Of a DNA stretch of 62,029 nt, positions 7,991-17,563 are shown piece by piece. Below the pieces are notes generated by a model. That model was not told the origin of the DNA. It saw nothing but the letters and a program-made list of their open reading frames with translations, and did not search any database. Numbering within the stretch: the stretch's first letter is position 1; each line of letters opens with the position of its first letter. Position numbers and translations under genes: made by a program. The stretch is from Streptomyces soli. Its GTDB lineage: Bacteria; Actinomycetota; Actinomycetes; Streptomycetales; Streptomycetaceae. The stretch lies in the NCBI RefSeq assembly GCF_003999195.1, contig NZ_RJVR01000295.1:1-62029 (forward strand). The letters are read 5' to 3'.

Positions 7991-8160
7991 TCCGAACGAC
8001 GGCGGGGCTGGTGGGTCTGACGAGCGCCATCGGTCCGGGGGCGACCGATTCGTACGCGGCGTCGGGTGTGGCGCTGCCGATCGCGCACTTCGCGCCCATG
8101 GTGGTGGATGCGGCCCAGAAACGGTCGCAGTCATCAATGAGTGGCTGCACTCGGCACTGA

Positions 8161-8934
8161 CAAATCAGGATGCTTCCTGCAACGACCAGCGGTTCGGCAA
8201 CAGCCGCTTGCGAGCCGGACCTGCGGTGCCCGTTGCGGCCTCCAAGCCTGAAGTTTAAGGCGGTCGGCCATGCCGCCTCCTACGCCATGCATGCGGGGGG
8301 CTGGATTTGGCGCGGCATCGTCCCCTGGCGGAAAGTCATCTCCCGACCTGCAAGGACGGGTTGGCCGAGAGTGCGAATACGTGCTGCGGCGCAGCCACGG
8401 CGAGCCCTGCCGCCACGCCCCACCGTCTGCCTCCCCCGTCCGCTCGGTGTCCGCGAGCTTTACGGCATGACCAGATCCGTCAAGCCGAGCGCTCCCCCGG
8501 CGCACGGCAGGTGGCCGAAGGTGCGCGGCAGGCCGCCGCGCTCGGCGGGCCGCTCCACGCGCGGCTGGGGCGGGACAAAAGCCGCAGGTCGTCACATAGC
8601 GGTGGGTGCGGGCCAACAGGCCCTGGGACTTCGTACGTTGGCGCGCACCGGCGCGCCCTGGTCGTCGGCACCCGGGCGTCCGAAGGACCGTGGAGAAACC
8701 TTTGCGCAATGACACCTGGACAGCCCGTGCAAGCAGTTAAACACTCAATGACTACATCATCCTGTATGCAATTTGGTGATCTCTGACATGGGATCTGGCC
8801 GGATCTCTCAACGCCGACGCATGACGCCTCACTGGGCGCAAGCCTCGGCGTAGGGACCTGACACACGGCGCCGCCTGCCAACCCACGACAACAGGCGACG
8901 CAGGAACGGAAAGAATCGCGAGGAGCACGTCGAT
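8161..8934. other. Long gene-poor stretch before the OFA transporter
   Basis: No frame here has a convincing start, ribosome binding site and family pattern. A minus-strand stretch around 8480-8660 has protein-like composition and could be a decayed gene. The last 200 bp are less GC-rich and probably contain the transporter promoter. I see no riboswitch, hairpin of note or repeat. Confidence 0.5.
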
Positions 8935-10398
8935 ATGGCACAAACAACGCCAAGGACGACACAACTGGGCTACCAGGAGATCGTCAACGACACCGGGCGG
9001 GTCTTCCGCGTCGGAGAGACCGACAAGCAGCTCCTGGGATACCCGAGGTGGGTTGTCATCATGGCGGCCTGGGTGGTCATGTGTCTGTCCGGACTGGTGG
9101 AGTACACGTGGGGCGCACTGAACGGTTCGCTCGCCTCGGCACACCACTGGGGAACAGCGCCGGTCTTCTGGCTCTTCTCCTTCTTCGTGGCCTTCGAATC
9201 GGTCGTCCAGATCGGATCGGGCTTCCTGCGTAACAACGGCTACCTCCCGGTGAGGTGGGCGGTGATCGTCGGCGGCGTGATCTGCGGAATCCTCGCCTAC
9301 GGAATCACCGCCTACTCGACGAGCATCTGGGAGGCGTATCTGGGCTACGCCGTCTTCGGCGGCATCGGCTCCGGGATGTGCTACTCGAGCGCTATCAACA
9401 TCGTCGCCAAGTGGTACCCGGACAAGAAGGGCTGGCGGACCGGGTTCGTCAACGGCGGCTGGGCCTATGGTTCGGTCCCCTTCATCCTCGCCATCGGCGG
9501 CTTTGCCAGCGCCGGCGGAGGCAGCTCCCTCTCCTCGACGGCTACCAGGAACTTCATCCTGGCGCAGGGTGTCATCATGACCGTCGGGATCTTCCTCACT
9601 GGTCTGCTCATGAAAGACCCGCCGAAGAACTGGTGGCCTTCGGACGTCAATCCGCTCGAGTGGACGAAGAACAAGCGCACTGCCCGCGATCTGCACAGCA
9701 ACCCGCCTGCGTTCAGCCACTACACGCTGCGTCAGATGTGGTACACGCCCCAGGCCAAGTGGCTCGGCGTCCAGTACGCCCTCTACATCGGCTGCTCATT
9801 GTTCGGTGTGGCGTATTACTACGAATTCGCTCAGCAGATGCAGCTGGGCGCGGTCGCGGCGGTGGGGGGCGCAGCCGGATTCGCGCTGGCCGACGGCGCG
9901 GCCCGGCCTTTCTACGGGCTGCTGTCGGAGTACATCGGGCGAAGGCGCACCATGGCCTACGCCTACTCGGGCAACGTGGTTTTCCAGTTGCTGACCCTGT
10001 GGGCGGGTCTCGCGCACCAGCCTGTTCTCTTCGCGATATGCGCGGTCATCTCCGGAGGCCTGGCGGGCGCGAACTTCCCGATGACCGCGGCCGCTGTCGC
10101 GGACTACTACGGGGAGAACAACAACGCCGTCAACTACGGCTCGATCTACGCCTGGAAGACGCTAGGCGGAAGCTTTGCCGGCGGCCTGGCGGCGCTCGTC
10201 ATGACCGGCACGCTCTACGGCAATGCGCAGTTCCACTGGGAACGAGGCTTCTTCTTCGGAGCGACTCTCGGGGCGCTCGGGGCACTCGTCGTCTATTTCA
10301 AGTGCAAACCGCCGACGCGCGAGCAGTGGCAGACGGCCCTTGCCAAGGCGGAAGCGGCAGAAGCGCGCAACGTTCCGATCGGGTCGGCCGTGGTGTAA
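8935..10398 (+). CDS. OFA-family MFS transporter (oxalate/formate antiporter-like)
   Basis: A 487-residue protein with about twelve membrane segments. Typical OFA features are VEYTWGALNGSLASAHHW near the first helices, GGIGSGMCYSSAINIVAKWYPDKKGWRTGFVNGGWAYGS in the region of helices 4-5, and YYGENNNAVNYGSIYAWKTLGGSFAG towards the end. Family members exchange oxalate for formate or carry related small carboxylates. The ATG at 8935 is preceded by GAGGAG. No oxalyl-CoA decarboxylase or formyl-CoA transferase gene is near, so the substrate is open. Confidence 0.88.
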   Translation: MAQTTPRTTQLGYQEIVNDTGRVFRVGETDKQLLGYPRWVVIMAAWVVMCLSGLVEYTWGALNGSLASAHHWGTAPVFWLFSFFVAFESVVQIGSGFLRNNGYLPVRWAVIVGGVICGILAYGITAYSTSIWEAYLGYAVFGGIGSGMCYSSAINIVAKWYPDKKGWRTGFVNGGWAYGSVPFILAIGGFASAGGGSSLSSTATRNFILAQGVIMTVGIFLTGLLMKDPPKNWWPSDVNPLEWTKNKRTARDLHSNPPAFSHYTLRQMWYTPQAKWLGVQYALYIGCSLFGVAYYYEFAQQMQLGAVAAVGGAAGFALADGAARPFYGLLSEYIGRRRTMAYAYSGNVVFQLLTLWAGLAHQPVLFAICAVISGGLAGANFPMTAAAVADYYGENNNAVNYGSIYAWKTLGGSFAGGLAALVMTGTLYGNAQFHWERGFFFGATLGALGALVVYFKCKPPTREQWQTALAKAEAAEARNVPIGSAVV

Positions 10399-10686
10399 AC
10401 GCGCCGTTCCGATCGGGAGGCCCTGTGTGACACGTCGGTCGCGAGCCCTGTAGCCGACGGGCGGCGGGTTCCGCCACCCAGTGGAAGCCGCGGACCGACT
10501 CGGGCAGGAGGGACGTCCCGGAGCGCCTTTTTCGGAGCGTCGCCCTGCAACGTATGGCCGATCCCAGCGGCGTCGACCTCGACGCGACGATCACCACCGC
10601 GAGAGCCATGGTCCGCGCGGCTGCTCCCTGCCCCCTGAGCAATCGCGCGGACCACGGGGGCGCCGAATCAGTGGCGCCCGCCTTCC

Positions 10687-10746
10687 TTCGCCCCCTGCCC
10701 CCTGCCCCTGCTCCCCCTTGCGCAGCGCAGCGGGGCAGGGGGCGAA
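10687..10746. terminator. Large GC-rich stem-loop
   Basis: TTCGCCCCCTGCCCC (10687-10701) and its exact complement (10732-10746) form a 15-bp perfect stem around a 30-nt loop, itself rich in C. It lies 290 bp after the OFA transporter stop and 116 bp before the next small gene. It may act as a strong intergenic terminator. The remainder of 10399-10862 shows no gene. Confidence 0.5.
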
Positions 10747-10862
10747 GCGATCGGGCACAAACGAGATCCTTGAAAATGATCATCTTCATGACCTTGCTCG
10801 TGCCGCCGTAGAGGCCACCCGGAACATGGCCCGGCGTGCAGACGCACGATCGGATCCCCCGC

Positions 10863-11138
10863 ATGGATCCGCAAGCGCCGCAGCAGCTCGCGGCGACCGT
10901 AGCAGCACTCCGCTCGGCGACGCTGGGCATGTCACCGGCCGCGGCACGCAGATTCGCGGTCGGCTACGTCTCGGTGCTGGTTGTCCAGCTCTCGATTACC
11001 CACCCGGAGCTGGCGCAACTGGTCTCGGACAACACCGGTTTCAACGCCCTGATGTGCGCCGCCGCGGCGGGAAAGGCGACCGGGAAGGTCTGGGACCGGC
11101 TGCAGACCACCGGCGACACAGACCCGCCCGAGCAGTGA
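10863..11138 (+). CDS. Small hypothetical protein
   Basis: A protein of 91 residues with no recognised family. It starts DPQAPQQLAATVAALRSATLGM and is mostly alpha-helical in composition, with a moderately hydrophobic stretch in the middle (FAVGYVSVLVVQLSI), and ends in a polar tail. The frame is open further upstream to a GTG at 10836, but the ATG at 10863 seems more natural. Codon use fits a streptomycete gene. No operon partner is evident. It may be real, but only composition and length support it. Confidence 0.45.
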   Translation: MDPQAPQQLAATVAALRSATLGMSPAAARRFAVGYVSVLVVQLSITHPELAQLVSDNTGFNALMCAAAAGKATGKVWDRLQTTGDTDPPEQ

Positions 11139-11433
11139 ACAAGCTCAAGCGGCTGCCAGCGCACACCCGCGACATGAGCCCGCATCTCCAACCCGCCGGA
11201 CCGGCCGGATCAGCGGCAGCCCCCGTCGTCTACCGGCGCGGTAACAGCGGACCCGCGAGCCGGCCTGCGGCAGTCACAGCGGAAAGAACGCGACCCGCAC
11301 CGGCCCGCTGTGACGGCGGGCCGGGTAGCCGACGCATCGCGGGCGGTCGGCGCGACTACGGGCGGCACCGAGCTTGAGCCCGTCCTTCTGCTTGCGCCCG
11401 CTCTGGGAGAGTACCGTGACCTCGCTGGGAGGA

Positions 11434-12264
11434 CTATGCGGGAAAGGCGGTGCTCCGGCTTGTCCGCTCCCAGGCGTCCAGCTCCGAGCGCAGGTCCTGC
11501 TCGACGCTGCGGAAGCCGTCGACGGCGTCGTCCCCGAGTAGCAGCATGAACGGCGGTTCGGGCGTTTCGACGGCCTCAATGATGACCTGGGCCGCCTTCG
11601 CGGGGTCACCCGGCTGGGTGCCGTGAGTGGCGTCGTTCTCCTTGCGGCGCTTCCCGGCAGTCTCGGCGTAGTCGGCGATCGTGTCCGGTGACTGCTGGAG
11701 CGAGCGCCCGGCGAAGTCGGTACGGAAGCCGCCGGGCTCCACGACCATCGCTGTGATGCCCAGCGGGGCGACCTCCTTGCGCAGCGACGCGGACAGCGCC
11801 TCAAGTGCCGCCTTCGTGGCGGAGTAGTACCCGGACCCGGGCGGGGAGATGCGGGCACCGATCGAGGAGATGCTGACGATGACGCCGCTCTGCCGGGCGC
11901 GCATGCCGGGAAGTACGGCCTTGATCATGTCAACGGCGCCGAAGAAGTTGGTGGCGAACAACTGCTGCACGTCCGCCTCCCGGCCTTCCTCGACGGCGGC
12001 GCGGTAACCGTAGCCGGCGTTGTTCACCAACACGTCGACCGAGCCGAAACGCTCCTCGGCCCGCTTGACCGTCCCGGTGACCTGCTCGGGGTCGGCCACG
12101 TCGAGCGGGAGAGCGAGCGCGGTGGCGGGGTAGGCATCCGCGAGGTCCTGGACGTGCGCGGCGTCCCGGGCGGTGATCACGGCGTGGTGGCCGCGTTCGA
12201 GTACGACCTGCGCGAGGGCGCGGCCGAGGCCGGTCGAGCAGCCGGTGATGAGCCAGGTGGACAT
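11434..12264 (-). CDS. Short-chain dehydrogenase/reductase (SDR)
   Basis: A 276-residue classical SDR. The NAD(P)-binding motif is TGCSTGLGRALA near residues 7-18; NNAG follows in VLVNNAGYGYRA; the catalytic serine is in VSISSIG and the YxxxK pair in YYSATKAALEALSASLRKE. The next segment VVEPGGFRTDF supports the substrate side. The chemistry is oxidation or reduction of a carbonyl/alcohol group; the substrate is unknown. The ATG at 12264 follows AAGAAAGG at a suitable distance. It lies 68 bp downstream of the XRE regulator gene on the same strand, a common arrangement in Streptomyces in which the regulator controls the enzyme. Confidence 0.88.
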   Translation of the reverse strand: MSTWLITGCSTGLGRALAQVVLERGHHAVITARDAAHVQDLADAYPATALALPLDVADPEQVTGTVKRAEERFGSVDVLVNNAGYGYRAAVEEGREADVQQLFATNFFGAVDMIKAVLPGMRARQSGVIVSISSIGARISPPGSGYYSATKAALEALSASLRKEVAPLGITAMVVEPGGFRTDFAGRSLQQSPDTIADYAETAGKRRKENDATHGTQPGDPAKAAQVIIEAVETPEPPFMLLLGDDAVDGFRSVEQDLRSELDAWERTSRSTAFPA

Positions 12265-12332
12265 GGTGGTGGAACCTTTCTTGGGGGTACATGGGCAGCC
12301 GGGGAGGAGATGGATCCGATGGAGGGTGCGGT

Positions 12333-13241
12333 TCAGCCGTGGCCCGGCAGGGGACGGCCGGCGGCAGGCTTCTGCTCCTCCTGGGAGGTGAGCAGGTCGA
12401 GCAGGACCATCGCGTCGTGGTCGGGGGAGCCGGGTTCTGCGTAGTAGGCGAGGAGGCGGTGACCGGGGGTGCCGTCGAGCTGCATCGACTGGTAGCCGAG
12501 GGTCAGGTCGCCGACGTCGGGGTGGTGGAAGGACTTGGTGTCGCTCCGGTGCCCTTTGACGTCGTAGCGCTCCCACATGCGGGCGAAGTCCGGGCTCTTG
12601 AGCAGCAGTTCGCCGACGAGCTGGGCCAGGTCGGGGGCGTCTGGGTCGGTGCCGGCCAGTGCCCGCAGCCGGGCGACGCAGCCGCGGATCTGGTTTTCCC
12701 AGTTGCCGAACACGTCGCGGGCGGCGGGGTGGAGGAAGAGGAATCGGGCGAGGTTGCGCTGCCGGGCAGGCCAGCTCTCGATGCCTGCGTACAGGCGCAG
12801 TCCGCCGGGGTTGGCGGCGAGCAGGTCGAAGGTGCGGCTGACGACATACGCGGGGGTGGGCCGCAGGCTGTCCAGCAGTAGTTTGACGCCAGGCCGCACG
12901 GTGCGGCTGGGCGCGGGGGGTGGTTCGGGGGCGTGCCGTGCGGCGAGCGTGGCGAGTTGCCGCAGGTGCTCGTGCTCGTCTGCTTCCAGCAGCAGGGCGC
13001 AGGCGAGGGAATCGACGACGGCCGAGCTGGGGCGGGTCTCCTTGCCGCGTTCCAGGCGAGCGTAGTAGTCGATGCTGACCCCGGCGAGGGTGGCCAGCTC
13101 CTCGCGGCGCAGCCCAGGTGTCCGTCGCAGCCCCGGGCCGGTGGTGAGGCCGACCTGCTCGGGGGTGACCTCGGCGCGGCGGGCCCGCAGGAACCGCCCC
13201 AGTTCGGTGCCGCCGCTGGCGCTGTGCTGCTCACTGGTCAT
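12333..13241 (-). CDS. XRE-family regulator with MmyB-like ligand-binding domain
   Basis: A 302-residue regulator. The N-terminal part carries an XRE helix-turn-helix: LGRFLRARRAEVTPEQVGL, then RRTPGLRREELATLAGVSIDYYARLERG. The C-terminal two thirds contain the MmyB-like pattern (PAYVVSRTFDLLAANPGGLRLYAG..., WENQIRGCVARLRALAGTDPDAPDLAQLVGELLLKSPDFARMW, DVGDLTLGYQSMQLDGTPG), a PAS-like fold that binds a small hydrophobic ligand in some members. It probably controls the adjacent SDR gene. The ATG at 13241 is the natural start. Confidence 0.9.
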   Translation of the reverse strand: MTSEQHSASGGTELGRFLRARRAEVTPEQVGLTTGPGLRRTPGLRREELATLAGVSIDYYARLERGKETRPSSAVVDSLACALLLEADEHEHLRQLATLAARHAPEPPPAPSRTVRPGVKLLLDSLRPTPAYVVSRTFDLLAANPGGLRLYAGIESWPARQRNLARFLFLHPAARDVFGNWENQIRGCVARLRALAGTDPDAPDLAQLVGELLLKSPDFARMWERYDVKGHRSDTKSFHHPDVGDLTLGYQSMQLDGTPGHRLLAYYAEPGSPDHDAMVLLDLLTSQEEQKPAAGRPLPGHG

Positions 13242-13628
13242 CCTCTCAGTGTCACAAACTCCCTGACCTGGGCGGGAGACGTTTGGGGGGCCCTGTTACT
13301 CCCTGGAACGCCGCTGCCTGGCAGAACCCGCCCTGGCACCAGAGGCCTCCAGCGGAGACGGTGAGAGGTACCGGGGACGTGCCCTGAACCTCTCCTCGGT
13401 GTGCAGGGAGGTGGTCTCGGCTGAACGGCCGGTCGGAGAATCGGTAGGTTCACGACAATAATCGCGTCCATCGGTTAGATCGGGAACACCCTGCGTGAGC
13501 GGGGGTCCCTGAAAGCACGGCCCCCGCAGCCCGTCCTCACTCACGCGGAAGGATCCTGGTGACCCCGCCTCCCGGCCCGTCCCCACTCGTGTTCGGTACC
13601 GAGGCGACGAAGCACTCGCAGCCCGGAA

Positions 13629-13769
13629 ATGCTCGACTTCTGCGCCGAACACGGCATCGGCGCGACCATCGAGACCATCCGGGCCGACCAGATCAACGAA
13701 GCCTACGAACGCGTCCACGCCTTCGACGTCCACTACCGTTTCGTCATCGACAAATCCACGCTGACCTGA
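13629..13769 (+). pseudogene. C-terminal tail of a zinc-dependent alcohol dehydrogenase
   Basis: A 46-codon frame ends at the TGA at 13767. It reads [26 protein letters not shown] and ends [11 protein letters not shown], which is the C-terminal end of NAD(P)-dependent medium-chain alcohol dehydrogenases of the YahK/AdhC type. The rest of the 350-residue enzyme is missing upstream. The piece is probably the recombination leftover of a gene pair with the aldo-keto reductase 75 bp downstream. In the upstream gap 13242-13628 I see no other gene. Confidence 0.65.
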
Positions 13770-13843
13770 CCCCGTCCGACATGGACAGCCAGCACCGCGG
13801 CCCCACCGCTCCACGGGGCCACCGAGAGAGGAACGACCACCAC

Positions 13844-14821
13844 ATGCGCACCACCACACTGGGCACCAAAGGACCCGAGGTCGGTGTCATCGGCCTGGGC
13901 TGCATGGGCATGACCTTCGCCTACGACACCGCTACCCCCCGCGACGAGGCCACCTCGATCTCCGTCATCCACCAGGCCCTTGACCACGGTTCGACGCTGA
14001 TCGACACAGCCGACGTCTACGGCCCGTTCACCAACGAGGAACTGGTCGGCCGGGCCCTGGTCGGCAGCCACCGGGACCGCGCGGTACTGGCCACCAAGGT
14101 CGGCCTCTACGTATCCGACCCCACCGGCGGCCCCCAGAGCTCCCCGCTCATCGCCAACAACGGCCGCCCCGACCACGTCCGCGCCGCCATCGATGACAGC
14201 CTGCGCCGCCTGGGCACCGACCACGTCGACCTCTACCAGCTCCACCGCGTCGACCCCGAGGTCCCCATTGAGGAGACCTTCGGCGCGATGGCCGAAGCTG
14301 TCACCGCCGGAAAAGCCCGGCACCTGGGCCTGTCCGAGGTCACCGTCGAGCAGATCAAGCGCGCTCAAGCCGTGCACCCGGTGACCTCCGTCCAGTCCGA
14401 GTTCTCCCTATGGACCCGCGACGTCCAGGCCGAGGTCCTGCCCTACTGCCAGGACCAAGGCATCGCCCTCCTGCCGTTCTCCCCGCTGGGACGCGGCTTC
14501 CTCGCCGGCCGTTTCTCCTCTTTCGACGACCTCCCCCAGGACGACTTCCGTCGACGCAACCCTCGCTTCCAGCAGGACGCCCTGCGCGTCAACCTCGCCA
14601 TCGTCGACCGCGTCCGCGCCGTCGCCGAACGAGCCGCTGTCACCCCGGCACAGGTCGCCCTGGCCTGGGTCGTCGCCCAAGGCCCGTGGGTCGTACCCAT
14701 CCCCGGGACCAAGACCCCGAAGTACCTGCTCGACAACGCCGGCGCGGGCGACGTGCAGCTCAGCGAGCAGGACCTGACCGACCTCGACGCCCTGCCCGCG
14801 CCGGAGGGCGGACGCTACTGA
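13844..14821 (+). CDS. Aldo/keto reductase
   Basis: A 325-residue protein of the aldo-keto reductase superfamily. The start TTLGTKGPEVGVIGLGCMGM is typical of the YakC/AKR13-like group. The catalytic tetrad is visible: Asp in LIDTADVYGP with Tyr a few residues on, Lys in LATKVG and His in YQLHRVDP. The C-terminal cofactor segment WVVPIPGTKTPKYLLDN binds NADPH. It reduces aldehydes or ketones to alcohols; the substrate is unknown. The ATG at 13844 is preceded by GAGAGAGG, a little far, at about 12 bases. Confidence 0.88.
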   Translation: MRTTTLGTKGPEVGVIGLGCMGMTFAYDTATPRDEATSISVIHQALDHGSTLIDTADVYGPFTNEELVGRALVGSHRDRAVLATKVGLYVSDPTGGPQSSPLIANNGRPDHVRAAIDDSLRRLGTDHVDLYQLHRVDPEVPIEETFGAMAEAVTAGKARHLGLSEVTVEQIKRAQAVHPVTSVQSEFSLWTRDVQAEVLPYCQDQGIALLPFSPLGRGFLAGRFSSFDDLPQDDFRRRNPRFQQDALRVNLAIVDRVRAVAERAAVTPAQVALAWVVAQGPWVVPIPGTKTPKYLLDNAGAGDVQLSEQDLTDLDALPAPEGGRY

Positions 14822-15154
14822 GTCCACTGCGGCCCGCCGATCGGCAGTTCCGGCAAGTTCCGCAGGCTGGCGACATAGCGGACGGGGCAGAACATCTGTA
14901 GATTCGCCGCCCCTGGGTGCACAGCATCTGGATGCTGTCGGTTGGCAACCCGCCCCGCCGGGCACGGGGCCCAAGAGGCGCTGCGTGTGAGCGGGGACAG
15001 TGAGAGGCACGGCATCCGCCCCTACTGGATTTGGCTGCGACCGGACGTTCTGAAAGAGCAGGGGAGCGCAAGGGGAGCGCGGACTCCTTTGGACTTGCCG
15101 ACACGACGCAATACGAACGAGCATTACTCATGCCCTCTGGTGTCGGGTTGACCA
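14822..15154. other. Intergenic stretch without a recognisable gene
   Basis: I see no convincing frame, hairpin or repeat in this 333-bp stretch. It is bounded by the aldo-keto reductase stop and a truncated minus-strand gene end. Composition is less biased than in neighbouring genes. Confidence 0.4.
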
Positions 15155-15305
15155 TCAGGCGAGCACCGCCTCTACGGCGGGGCGGATGACGGAGAGAGCG
15201 CCCAGCTCGCGGGCAGTGTACTGGAGTTCGCTGACCCAGCCGCGTCCGTCGCGGCGCAGGTAGCGGCCGAGTGCGGACAGTGCGAGGGTTTCACCGGGTC
15301 CTCCG
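15155..15305 (-). pseudogene. Unidentified gene end (C-terminal fragment)
   Basis: Minus-strand frame of about 50 codons with ALGRYLRRDGRGWVSELQYT and ending RPAVEAVLA before a TGA at 15155. It reads as a natural protein end, but upstream (15306-15430) the frame does not continue into recognisable sequence. I do not recognise the family. Confidence 0.35.
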
Positions 15306-15430
15306 CAGTCCGGCTGACCCGCCGCCGCCCCTTCTCCACGCTCACCGACCGGACATACACTCCCGAACGAGCCCAGCTCTCCAAGGGCCGCCGTACCGCG
15401 CCGCGCACGAGGTGTGCGACGCGCCGGTCC

Positions 15431-16418
15431 TTATACATCGCGGGCGATGGCGATGAAGCGTTCGAGTTCGCCGGGGATGTCGGGACCGGTGGGCTGGTAG
15501 ACGATTTCGGTGATGCCGTCTCGGGCGTAGGCACTGAGCTTGTCGCGGATGCGGTCGGGGGTGCCGGTGACGGTGGTGGAGGTGATCGCCTGCCAGCTTC
15601 CCGCGTTCCAGGCGACGTTGTCGGCCGCGTTGAGGCCGGTGAGGTGCTGGTCATGTACGGCCAAGTGGCGTTCGGAGCGGGGGTGGGCGGTGATGGCGCC
15701 GAGCCAGGCTTGTCCGCCGGGCAGGGTGGTGGGGTCGCCGCCGAATTCGTAGGCGGCGTGGTAGGCCAGAGCGTTGCCGGGGCCGGCGGCTGCTCGGACG
15801 CGGGGGGAGTCGAGTCGTTCGTCCTGGCCCAGGACGGTGGCGTGGATGCCCAGCGCGGCCCAGGGGAATTCGTGGGCGTGGGCGGTTTCGCCGTTGACAC
15901 TGAAGAGGCCGTCAGCGATCTCGCGGGTCGCAGCGAGACCTTTGGGGCCGAGCGCGGATACCAGCACCGGAATGTCGATGGGTCGCTGCGGTGCGTTCGT
16001 GCCCGGATGCATCATGCGCATGGGGGCGCCGTCCCATTCCACGGTGTCGCCGCGCAGCAGACCGCGTACCGTCCGGACGTACGTGCTGAGGTAGGACCAG
16101 GTGGCCGGGGGTGCGCCGAGGGCGCGCGTGCCGTTGAAGCCGGTGCCGAAGGCGAGGGCCACTCGGCCGGGTGCGAGGGCGGCGAGGGTGGCGGCGCCGG
16201 AGGCGTTGACCATCGGATGGCGCAGTGTCGGGACGAGGACACCGGGGGCGAGGCCGATAGCGATGGGTGCGTTCGGCGGCCAGCGCCAGCATCGCCCAGA
16301 CGTCGGGGCTTTGGGCGGGTGTGTCATGGAGCCAGGCGCGGTAGTAGCCCAACTGCTCAGCGACGGCGATGTGTTCGGGCGAGTGCAGGGATGTAGCGAA
16401 TTGACAGGAGATGTCCAT
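15431..16418 (-). pseudogene. Frameshifted LLM-class F420/FMN-dependent oxidoreductase
   Basis: Two minus-strand frames make one luciferase-like monooxygenase. The N-terminal part, from the ATG at 16418, reads DISCQFATSLHSPEHIAVAE, then QSPDVWAMLALAAERT. The remainder, in another frame from about 16270 onward, reads IAIGLAPGVLVPTLRHPMV and later RIRDKLSAYARDGITEIVYQPTGPDIPGELERFIAIA. The break falls near 16265-16280, where one base too many or too few is present in CGCACCCATCG. Apart from this the protein is complete for the family (about 320 residues; cofactor F420 or FMN). It is a recent frameshift, a sequencing error or, less likely, a programmed event. Confidence 0.78.
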
Positions 16419-16612
16419 CGGTCAGGCTCCTTGGAAAGGAAGGAAATTCCACCTCCCAGGCTCATGCCTGGGGCTCTGAGCTGAGGGGGGTGATCAAGCG
16501 GCACGTGCAGCGTTAGCGGGTGGTGAGCACCAGCCGGAAGCAGCTCTATGCCCGCAGGTGGTCACGACGGGCCCGCGAACTAATCGACACTGTCAGATGC
16601 GCCGTTGCGGTA

Positions 16613-17341
16613 TTAGACTTGCGCTCTGCCGCCATCAACGAACAGTTCGATTCCCGTGACGAAGCTGGAGTCATCTGAGGCCAGAAAAAGCGCCGCCTTG
16701 GCGACTTCATCGGGCTCCCCCATGCGGCCCATCGGAATGGTGGACGCAATCTTCGCGATGGCGTCTTGAGGTTGCGTCGCCACAAGTGGCGTTTCGACCG
16801 GGCCAGGGCTGAGGACGTTGGACCGGATACGGCGATCCTTCAGCTCTACCGTCCACCCTCGAACGAAATTTCGGATGGCAGCCTTGCTCGCGCCGTAGAC
16901 CGAGAACCCGGGGGTTCCCTTGACGCTCGCAACGGAGCCCGTGAGAATGATGGAGGCGCCGTCATTCAGTAGCGGTAGAGCCTTTTGTACCGTGAAGAGC
17001 GTCCCCTTCACGTTGATGTTGAAAATTTTGTCGAAATGTTCTTCCGTGACGCCCTCCAGCGAAGCGAACTCGCCTAGACCGGCGTTGGCGAAAACGATAT
17101 CGATTCTCCCCTTTGTCTTGACGGTCTCGTAGAGGCGGTCAAGGTCTGCCAGTTCGGCGACGTCACCCTGAATGCCGGATACGTTGCCGCCGATTGCCTT
17201 CACGGCTTCATCGAGTTCTTTCTGGCGGCGGCCCGTGATGAAGACATAGGCGCCCTCTCTGACGAAGAGCTTTGCTGTGGACAGCCCGATCCCAGTGGTG
17301 CCGCCGGTGATGACCGCTACTTTTCCCTGCAACTTGCCCAT
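16613..17341 (-). CDS. SDR-family oxidoreductase, probably acquired
   Basis: A 242-residue classical SDR: TGGTTGIGLSTAKLF (cofactor binding), FITGRRQKELDEAV, FANAGLG (in place of NNAG), ILTGSVAS with the catalytic serine, and YGASKAAIRNFVRGW with the Tyr-Lys pair; it ends GIELFVDGGRAQV. The reaction is reduction or oxidation of an unknown carbonyl/alcohol. The start at 17341 is preceded by GGGAG about ten bases upstream; an in-frame ATG at 17365 is possible. Codon use is less GC-biased than in the neighbouring genes (many ATT, AAA, TTG codons), and the protein resembles proteobacterial enzymes, which suggests transfer. Confidence 0.85.
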   Translation of the reverse strand: MGKLQGKVAVITGGTTGIGLSTAKLFVREGAYVFITGRRQKELDEAVKAIGGNVSGIQGDVAELADLDRLYETVKTKGRIDIVFANAGLGEFASLEGVTEEHFDKIFNINVKGTLFTVQKALPLLNDGASIILTGSVASVKGTPGFSVYGASKAAIRNFVRGWTVELKDRRIRSNVLSPGPVETPLVATQPQDAIAKIASTIPMGRMGEPDEVAKAALFLASDDSSFVTGIELFVDGGRAQV

Positions 17342-17563
17342 AGTCACTACTCCCGACATTGGCAAATACGGTTGGTTGGACGGCCCGGGTTCATCCCGGA
17401 TGCCGCAAACATCTCAGTTCGGAAAGGTAAGGTCGAGCCGACATACCCACGCCCAATGGCGAATTAAATCGCCAAGCGGCGGTCCTGTTCCTTCAGGCCC
17501 ACGTCACGACCCGTATGCCGTCGCTCCACCGCTGCGGGTAGGGGTCGGACCGGGGCGCGGTTC

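Noticed and set aside
14900..15150. A second att-like junction matching the one at 1500-1680
   Set aside because: Only a short, broken similarity around TTTGGAC...ACGACG.AATACGA is visible and there is no tRNA-derived core.
11434..17341. The two SDR genes as a recent duplicate pair
   Set aside because: They differ in cofactor motif, NNAG versus ANAG, length and codon use; they are separate members of a large family.
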